A stretch of 18,431 nt of DNA from an uncultured Eubacteriales bacterium (lineage in GTDB: Bacteria > Bacillota > Clostridia > Oscillospirales > Oscillospiraceae), in the NCBI GenBank assembly GCA_905201305.1, contig CAJKNS010000013.1, positions 1 through 18,431 of the forward strand, in the 5' to 3' direction. Below the pieces are notes generated by a model. It was not told the DNA's origin. It searched no databases and saw only the letters and a list, made by a program, of their open reading frames with translations. Positions 14,211 through 18,431 of this stretch are shown here, piece after piece. How positions within the stretch are numbered: the first letter of the stretch is position 1; every line of letters starts with the position of its first letter. The translations under genes and the position numbers were made by a program.

Positions 14211-14567
14211 ATGAAATTTGTAAAACAATTCGGCATTATTCTGGTAGTCTCCCTGATTGGCGAGCTGCTGAACTGCCTGATTCCTCTGCCCATTCCCGCC
14301 AGCATTTACGGTCTGGTGCTGATGCTGGGATGTCTCCAGCTGCATGTGATCCCCCTCAGTGAGGTCAAGGAAACTTCGGCTTTTCTCATTGAGATTATGC
14401 CGCTGATGTTCATCCCCGCCGCCGTGGGGCTCATTACCTCCTTCGACATTTTAAAAGCCCATCTGATCGCCTATTTGGTCATCACCGTGGTATCCACATT
14501 TCTGGTGATGGTGGTCAGCGGTCACGTCACTCAGCTGGTGATTCGCAAAAAAGGAGGCAACGCATGA
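14211..14567 (+). CDS. lrgA: CidA/LrgA family membrane protein
   Basis: This small polytopic membrane protein of 118 residues (about four helices) is of the holin-like CidA/LrgA family. Typical segments are IGELLNCLIPLPIPASIYGL (16-35), SAFLIEIMPLMFIPAAVGLI (56-75) and a basic C-terminal tail. LrgA with LrgB is linked to control of murein hydrolase release, autolysis and pyruvate uptake in other Firmicutes. An AGAAGG ribosome site lies six bases upstream. The stop overlaps the lrgB start as ATGA, the standard lrgAB arrangement. No LytSR-type regulator gene is nearby in this window. Confidence 0.93.
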   Translation: MKFVKQFGIILVVSLIGELLNCLIPLPIPASIYGLVLMLGCLQLHVIPLSEVKETSAFLIEIMPLMFIPAAVGLITSFDILKAHLIAYLVITVVSTFLVMVVSGHVTQLVIRKKGGNA

Positions 14568-15256
14568 GTTCGTTTCTGGAATCCTCCGCATTTTTCGGAG
14601 TTGCTGTCAGCCTGGTGGCATACGGTCTGGGCTGTCTGCTGCAAAAGAAGTGGAAATTTCCCCTGTTCAATCCCCTTCTGATCTCCATTCTCCTCACCAT
14701 CGCCCTGCTGGCTGCCACCAACATGGATTATGAGGTGTATTATTCCGGTGCGAAATATTTGAGCTATCTTCTCACTCCTGCCACTGTCTGCCTTGCCATT
14801 CCTCTTTACGAAAAGCTGGACCTGTTAAAGCAGAATAAAGCGGCGATTCTTTTGGGCATTGCCTCCGGCGTTCTGACCACGCTGCTGTGTGTGCTGGTTA
14901 TGGGACTGATCTTCGGACTGAACCATGCGGAATATGTGACTCTGCTGCCTAAGTCCATCACCACTGCCATCGGCATGGGGGTATCGGAGGAGCTGGGCGG
15001 CTATGTCACGCTGACCGTTGCCGTGATTATCATCACCGGACTGATGGGAAATATGTTCGCGCCCATGGTCTGCCGGCTGTTCCATATCACTGATCCCATT
15101 GCAAAGGGCATTGCCATCGGTACCTCCTCCCACGCAGTGGGTACGGCGAAAGCCATGGAAATGGGTCAGGTAGAGGGCGCTATGAGCAGTCTTTCCATCG
15201 CAGTGGCTGGGATTCTCACGGTTGTGGGAGCTTCGGTATTTGCGCAGTTTCTATAA
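14564..15256 (+). CDS. lrgB: LrgB family membrane protein
   Basis: The 230-residue partner of LrgA is a polytopic membrane protein with about six to seven helices. Family landmarks are PLLISILLTIALL (38-50), YLLTPATVCLAIPLYEKLDL (69-88), LLPKSITTAIGMGVSEELGG (about 127-146) and GTSSHAVGTAKAMEMGQVEGAMSSLSIAVAGI (about 185-216, broken in homologues only conservatively). Length and architecture are normal for LrgB/CidB. It is translationally coupled to lrgA by a 4-bp overlap, with GGAGG inside the lrgA end serving as ribosome site, and is followed within 10 bp by a strong terminator. Confidence 0.94.
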   Translation: MSSFLESSAFFGVAVSLVAYGLGCLLQKKWKFPLFNPLLISILLTIALLAATNMDYEVYYSGAKYLSYLLTPATVCLAIPLYEKLDLLKQNKAAILLGIASGVLTTLLCVLVMGLIFGLNHAEYVTLLPKSITTAIGMGVSEELGGYVTLTVAVIIITGLMGNMFAPMVCRLFHITDPIAKGIAIGTSSHAVGTAKAMEMGQVEGAMSSLSIAVAGILTVVGASVFAQFL

Positions 15257-15262
15257 CGTGAG

Positions 15263-15300
15263 CAGCGCCGCAGGAAGAATGGGTTCCTGCGGCGCTGTTT
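15263..15300 (+). terminator. Intrinsic terminator after lrgB
   Basis: CAGCGCCGCAGGAA pairs perfectly over 14 bp with TTCCTGCGGCGCTG around a 7-nt loop, then TTTCCTT. It also marks the boundary with the convergent GNAT gene. Confidence 0.88.
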
Positions 15301-15302
15301 CC

Positions 15303-15767
15303 TTATGTCAGGGCTTGGGTCAGGATAATATGCTGCTCCTGCATCCCCATTTTTGCGTAAAAGGCTCTGGCAGCCTGATTCTCTCCCAGGGTCATCAGAA
15401 TCACTCGGTCTGCCCCCTGTTTCTTTGCCCATTGACACGCAGCTTGATACAGAGCCGTCCCAATACTGCGGTCCCTGGCTTCCGGGCGCACGTATAATGT
15501 ATCCAAATCTGCATAGCGGTATGGCAGCCGAATGGCGCTTTCCTCCTGTTCCTTTAAAAACAGCGATACCACTCCCAGCAGCCGCCCGTCTTCCTCCCAG
15601 ACATAGAGCATTCCATTTGGCTCAAGAATAGCCGCCTGAGCAAACTTCGCCTCCTGGGGCACCACCCGCCACTGCCACGGCTGAAGCGCCGCCATGTTTC
15701 TTAAACTTCCGTCAAACAGCTCCATCAGCTGCGGGGTGTCCTCCAAATTTGCAATGCGAATTCCCAT
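15303..15767 (-). CDS. GNAT family N-acetyltransferase
   Basis: The 154-residue protein has the GNAT fold. LLGVVSLFL is the central strand, then LDTLYVRPEARDRSIGTALY holds the acetyl-CoA pyrophosphate loop (RDRSIG, a variant of the usual R/QxxGxG/A). ENQAARAFYAKMGM is the C-terminal motif B. These enzymes acetylate amines of small molecules, drugs or proteins; the target here is unknown. I chose the ATG at 15767 because AGGAGG lies seven bases upstream and homology starts there. The frame extends further upstream, but only inside the preceding gene. Its start overlaps the MerR-methyltransferase stop by one base (TAATG), so the two are translationally coupled. Confidence 0.88.
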   Translation of the reverse strand: MGIRIANLEDTPQLMELFDGSLRNMAALQPWQWRVVPQEAKFAQAAILEPNGMLYVWEEDGRLLGVVSLFLKEQEESAIRLPYRYADLDTLYVRPEARDRSIGTALYQAACQWAKKQGADRVILMTLGENQAARAFYAKMGMQEQHIILTQALT

Positions 15768-16921
15768 TACGCTTCCTCCTTTTTGCAGCGATACATTCTT
15801 ACCTTGCTGTGGAGCACAATCTTTCCCTTCTGCTCCATCACCTTGCGGAGATAGGCAATAAAGTCCGTGCCCGAGCTCTCCAGCTCCTGCACCAGTTCCC
15901 GGTAGGAATCCATCAAATAGCGGTACAGCTCCTCCACCACCGTAAAGGTCAGATCGTTCTGGAATACATGGCACTCTATTTCCGAGAAGCAGGCGTTTAG
16001 CATCTGCTCCAGCTCCTCCCGCTGCGCCTTTTTCATTGCAATACGGTTTCCAAGACAGCCAATTCCGGAAAAGCCCTGATACAGCGCGTCCATTTCCTCC
16101 AGCATTTGCACATCCACGCTTTCCACCACGTTGAGAATCCCGCCGTGACGCAGTATCGTTTTGAGCTTCGCGACCGTTTCCGTATCATGCTCCAGTGAAT
16201 GAACCAGATAAGCCATTAAAACCTGGTCATAACCGCCATCCAGCGCCGCACTCTCCACATTCTCATGCCGGAACGAAAGCTGCACGCCGGGCGCCAGCAA
16301 GTCCTTCCGCTCCCTATAATAGGTCTGGAGTTTTGTCAGGTTATTCTCATGGAGATCCATTAAATCCACCTGTAGGTTTTCCGGAATTCGCTCCCAGCTG
16401 TGCCGCCAGATCATGCCGATTCCGCAGCCTGCGTCCAGAATTCTCTCCCCCGGCTTCAGCTGCATCCGGTCAAACTCCCAGGGATAGAGATTGGCAGAGC
16501 CATTGCGCTGAAAGACCCGATACATGCGCCCCGAATGGTTGATTTTACGTACCAGCTGCATGGAGCGCGCCAACGTGTCAGGATCGCTGGCATCCGCCTG
16601 GCTCAGCTCATCCAGCAAATTCACGACCTCCTCCAGCTGCTCAATCCGCTGGGTAATCAGCTGCTTTTGGTCACTGAGCAGCTGCCAGAGATTCTCCTGC
16701 TTAGTTACTTCCAATGCATCCCGGATTTCGCCCAGGGAAAAGCCTGCAAATTTCAGCATGGTAATCCGCTGCATCCGCAGCAGCGCATCGCTGCCATAGA
16801 GCCGGTAGCCCTCCGCATTGCGGCTTTCGGGCTTCAACAGTCCCCGCTGGTCATAATAGCGGATGGTCCGCGGGGTAACGCCGGTGAGGTTTGCCAGCTC
16901 ACTTGGGGTGTATTGCTTCAT
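15767..16921 (-). CDS. MerR-type regulator fused to a SAM-dependent methyltransferase domain
   Basis: This 384-residue protein has two parts. Residues 1-70 are a MerR winged helix-turn-helix: YTPSELANLTGVTPRTIRYY (4-23), DQRGLLKPESRNAEGYRLY (24-42) and FAGFSLGEIRDAL. A coiled-coil dimer helix follows (about 76-108). Instead of a drug- or metal-binding domain, residues about 130-320 form a class I methyltransferase with the SAM loop ILDAGCGIGM (161-170), acidic motif LMDLHENN (187-194) and YDQVLMAYLVHSLEH (231-245). A helical tail follows to 384. It probably binds its own promoter as a dimer, and the methyltransferase may sense or modify the inducing compound; that is inference. AGGAGG lies 8 bases before the ATG. 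A GNAT gene is coupled downstream. Confidence 0.9.
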   Translation of the reverse strand: MKQYTPSELANLTGVTPRTIRYYDQRGLLKPESRNAEGYRLYGSDALLRMQRITMLKFAGFSLGEIRDALEVTKQENLWQLLSDQKQLITQRIEQLEEVVNLLDELSQADASDPDTLARSMQLVRKINHSGRMYRVFQRNGSANLYPWEFDRMQLKPGERILDAGCGIGMIWRHSWERIPENLQVDLMDLHENNLTKLQTYYRERKDLLAPGVQLSFRHENVESAALDGGYDQVLMAYLVHSLEHDTETVAKLKTILRHGGILNVVESVDVQMLEEMDALYQGFSGIGCLGNRIAMKKAQREELEQMLNACFSEIECHVFQNDLTFTVVEELYRYLMDSYRELVQELESSGTDFIAYLRKVMEQKGKIVLHSKVRMYRCKKEEA

Positions 16922-16962
16922 ACTTCTGTCCTCCTGTGTTTGATTCAGGCGCCTGTAACAAC

Positions 16963-16993
16963 AGTATAGGGTATGACGTTACGTCAATGTCAA
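16963..16993 (-). promoter_or_regulatory. MerR-type promoter with 19-bp spacer and central palindromic operator
   Basis: On the minus strand: TTGACA (16988-16993), a 19-bp spacer and TATACT (16963-16968). The over-long spacer is the hallmark of MerR-activated promoters. Inside it lies the palindrome TGACGT-T-ACGTCA (16974-16986, read on the + strand). It drives the MerR-methyltransferase/GNAT pair, so autoregulation is strongly suggested. A second perfect palindrome, CAGGCGCCTG (16946-16955), lies at the predicted RNA start. Confidence 0.85.
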
Positions 16994-17056
16994 GTCTTTT
17001 TTATATTTTTTCAAAAGCGTTTTCTCCACTCCACCGGTTTCTCCTTCTGATTTTTC

Positions 17057-17085
17057 TTGCGTTTCAGGATCGGCTGTGATAAAAT
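17057..17085 (+). promoter_or_regulatory. Promoter for tRNA-Leu
   Basis: TTGCGT (17057-17062), a 17-bp spacer and TAAAAT (17080-17085), ending 10 bp upstream of the mature tRNA 5' end. Confidence 0.65.
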
Positions 17086-17095
17086 ATGGGCATAT

Positions 17096-17179
17096 GCGGG
17101 TATGGTGGAATTGGCAGACACGTTGGATTTAGGTTCCAATGGCATCGCCGTGCAGGTTCAAGTCCTGTTACCCGCACCA
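17096..17179 (+). tRNA. tRNA-Leu (anticodon UAG), CCA encoded
   Basis: The acceptor stem GCGGGTA (17096-17102) pairs with TACCCGC (17169-17175), followed by A and an encoded CCA (17177-17179). The anticodon stem TTGGA/TCCAA encloses loop TTTAGGT with anticodon TAG. A long variable arm, as expected for a class II leucine tRNA, precedes the T arm with GGTTCAAGTCC. It reads CUN codons, mainly CUA. Confidence 0.95.
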
Positions 17180-17219
17180 CGCCGCCGTGAGCTTCGTATA
17201 GTTTGCGGCGGCGTTTTTT
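17180..17219 (+). terminator. Terminator after tRNA-Leu
   Basis: CGCCGCCG (17180-17187) pairs with CGGCGGCG (17206-17213), then six T residues. The stem starts one base after the encoded CCA, so the tRNA is a single-gene transcript. Confidence 0.9.
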
Positions 17220-17272
17220 ATTTTGCCTTTTCTTTGCTGCGTTTCCACATCACAGTGGTACCGCTGATTTCC

Positions 17273-17301
17273 TTGACTACACCATTTCGTTATCGTATAA
17301 T
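17273..17301 (+). promoter_or_regulatory. Sigma-A promoter for pepT
   Basis: TTGACT (17273-17278), a 17-bp spacer and perfect TATAAT (17296-17301), about 20 bp upstream of the start codon, so the leader is very short. Confidence 0.75.
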
Positions 17302-17321
17302 ACCGCTAGGAGGTGTAGACT

Positions 17322-18431
17322 ATGACCTGTTTAGATCGATTTTTACACTACATTACGGTAGAAACCACATCCAGTGAAACATCCGGCACCCGTCCCTCCA
17401 CGCCCGGTCAAAAGGACCTTGCGCAAAAGCTGATGGAGGAAATGACAGCGCTGGGGCTCACCGATGTCCATATGTCCCCGGCAGACGGCGCGGTATTCGG
17501 CACCATTCCTGCCAATACCGACAAAAAGCTGCCCACTCTGGGCTTTCTCGCCCACATGGACACATCCTGCGCCGCATCGGGCAAAAATGTCAAGGCGAGG
17601 ATAGTAAAGAATTATGACGGCGGCACCATTGGGCTGAGTGACACCGTCTCCATGTCCCCGGATTCCGGCTATGACTGCCTGCGTCAGGTGGTGGGCGAGG
17701 ACCTGATTGTCACCGACGGCACTACCCTTCTGGGAGCAGATGACAAAGCGGGAATCGCCGAAATCATGACCATGGCAGAGGAGCTGCTTCACACCGACAC
17801 CCCCCACGGCGTGGTCAAGGTTGCGTTCACCACCGATGAGGAAATCGGCGCAGGACCGGATTTGTTTGACGTGCCTGCATTTGGCTGTGATTTTGGGTAT
17901 ACTGTAGATGGCGGTCCCATTGGCGAGCTGGAGTATGAGAACTTCAACGCTTCCTCCGCTCGAATTACCGTCCATGGTGTGGGCGTCCATCCCGGCGGCG
18001 CCAAGGACCTGATGGTCAACGCTGCTGCCATTGCCGCAGAATATCAGTGCCTGCTGCCTCAGGCTATGACTCCAGAGCATACTCAGGACTATGAGGGCTT
18101 CATCCATCTGGACGAGATGCAGGGCACCGTCACTGACGCCACCCTGAAATACATTCTCCGGGATCACAATCTGGAAAAGCTCCATCAGAAGGAAGAACTG
18201 ATGCGGGTCACCGCAGATTTTCTCAATGCAAAATACGGAATCGGCACTGTTTCGGTTGACATTCGTTCCTCCTACTACAACATGCGGGAAAAGATCGAGC
18301 CCCATATGCATCTGATTCACACCGCCGCCGACGCCTTCCGGGCTTATGGCATTGAGCCGGTAACCCAGCCCATTCGCGGCGGCACCGATGGCGCTACGCT
18401 GAGCTTCAAGGGGCTCCCCTGCCCCAATCTT
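17322..18431 (+). CDS. pepT: Peptidase T (tripeptide aminopeptidase), 3' partial
   Basis: This M20-family dizinc aminopeptidase releases the N-terminal residue of tripeptides in the cytoplasm. The visible 370 residues are open to the window edge; about 35-40 C-terminal residues are missing compared with the usual 405-410. Metal and catalytic segments are GFLAHMDTS (74-82, His78 and Asp80), LLGADDKAG (136-144, bridging Asp140), TTDEEIGAGPD (170-180, Glu173 and Glu174) and YTVDGGPIGELEYENFNA (193-210, Asp196). HPGGAKDLMVNAA and RGGTDGATLSFKGLPCPNL (end) also match. The final metal-binding His is expected beyond the edge. AGGAGG lies seven bases upstream of the ATG, behind a near-consensus promoter. 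Confidence 0.97.
   Translation, partial: MTCLDRFLHYITVETTSSETSGTRPSTPGQKDLAQKLMEEMTALGLTDVHMSPADGAVFGTIPANTDKKLPTLGFLAHMDTSCAASGKNVKARIVKNYDGGTIGLSDTVSMSPDSGYDCLRQVVGEDLIVTDGTTLLGADDKAGIAEIMTMAEELLHTDTPHGVVKVAFTTDEEIGAGPDLFDVPAFGCDFGYTVDGGPIGELEYENFNASSARITVHGVGVHPGGAKDLMVNAAAIAAEYQCLLPQAMTPEHTQDYEGFIHLDEMQGTVTDATLKYILRDHNLEKLHQKEELMRVTADFLNAKYGIGTVSVDIRSSYYNMREKIEPHMHLIHTAADAFRAYGIEPVTQPIRGGTDGATLSFKGLPCPNL

Noticed and set aside
17343..18320. Long minus-strand open frame opposite pepT
   Set aside because: pepT on the plus strand has every peptidase T motif; the opposite frame has none and no promoter or ribosome site.
1..18431. CRISPR arrays, insertion sequences, prophage or integration sites
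   Set aside because: Reading both strands I found no spaced direct-repeat array, transposase, integrase or terminal inverted repeats. The tRNA-Leu 3' end is not duplicated nearby.

Overview
The window looks like chromosomal DNA of a Gram-positive Clostridia member, most likely a gut Oscillospirales-type Bacillota. This is an inference. It rests on the gene set (CDP-alditol/teichoic-type polymer genes, an SLH-domain surface protein, LrgAB, a CIRCE-controlled small heat-shock gene, DUF4358 and DHHW proteins), on strong AGGAGG-type ribosome binding sites, and on sigma-A promoters in a moderate-GC background. I see no phage, transposon, CRISPR array or integration site.

Region 1 (1-3250, + strand) is the end of a cell-surface polymer operon. 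It holds a glycosyltransferase C-terminus, a CDP-glycerol glycerophosphotransferase-family protein, an IspD/TarI-like cytidylyltransferase and an extended-SDR sugar-nucleotide enzyme, closed by a perfect 14-bp hairpin. Region 2 (3316-7733, +) has its own consensus promoter and a four-gene exported O-acylation cassette: an SGNH hydrolase, a DUF4358 protein, an MBOAT acyltransferase and a DHHW/AlgX-like protein. It probably O-acylates a surface polymer, perhaps the one made by region 1. It ends in a bidirectional terminator.

Region 3 (7750-9526, - strand) is tsaE-tsaB-upp, combining tRNA t6A modification with uracil salvage. Region 4 (9604-12208, +) has a RodA/FtsW-family gene broken by a single-base frameshift near 9770, then a secreted Ig-like/SLH protein. 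Region 5 (12209-13335) is a divergent pair: a DUF2798 membrane protein, whose leader contains a terminator hairpin and a long-range complement (candidate attenuator), and a FlK-like hotdog thioesterase.

Region 6 (13359-15300) is hsp20 (-) behind a CIRCE element that overlaps its promoter, with a long leader, divergent from lrgAB (+). Region 7 (15303-16993, -) is a MerR DNA-binding domain fused to a SAM-dependent methyltransferase, overlapping a GNAT acetyltransferase gene. A promoter with the 19-bp spacer and central palindrome typical of MerR control drives it. Region 8 (17057-18431, +) is tRNA-Leu(UAG) with promoter and terminator, then peptidase T, cut by the window end.

The most notable items are the O-acylation cassette with DUF4358, the MerR-methyltransferase/GNAT module with its likely self-controlled promoter, the structured DUF2798 leader, the unusual cytidylyltransferase-SDR pair, and the rodA frameshift.
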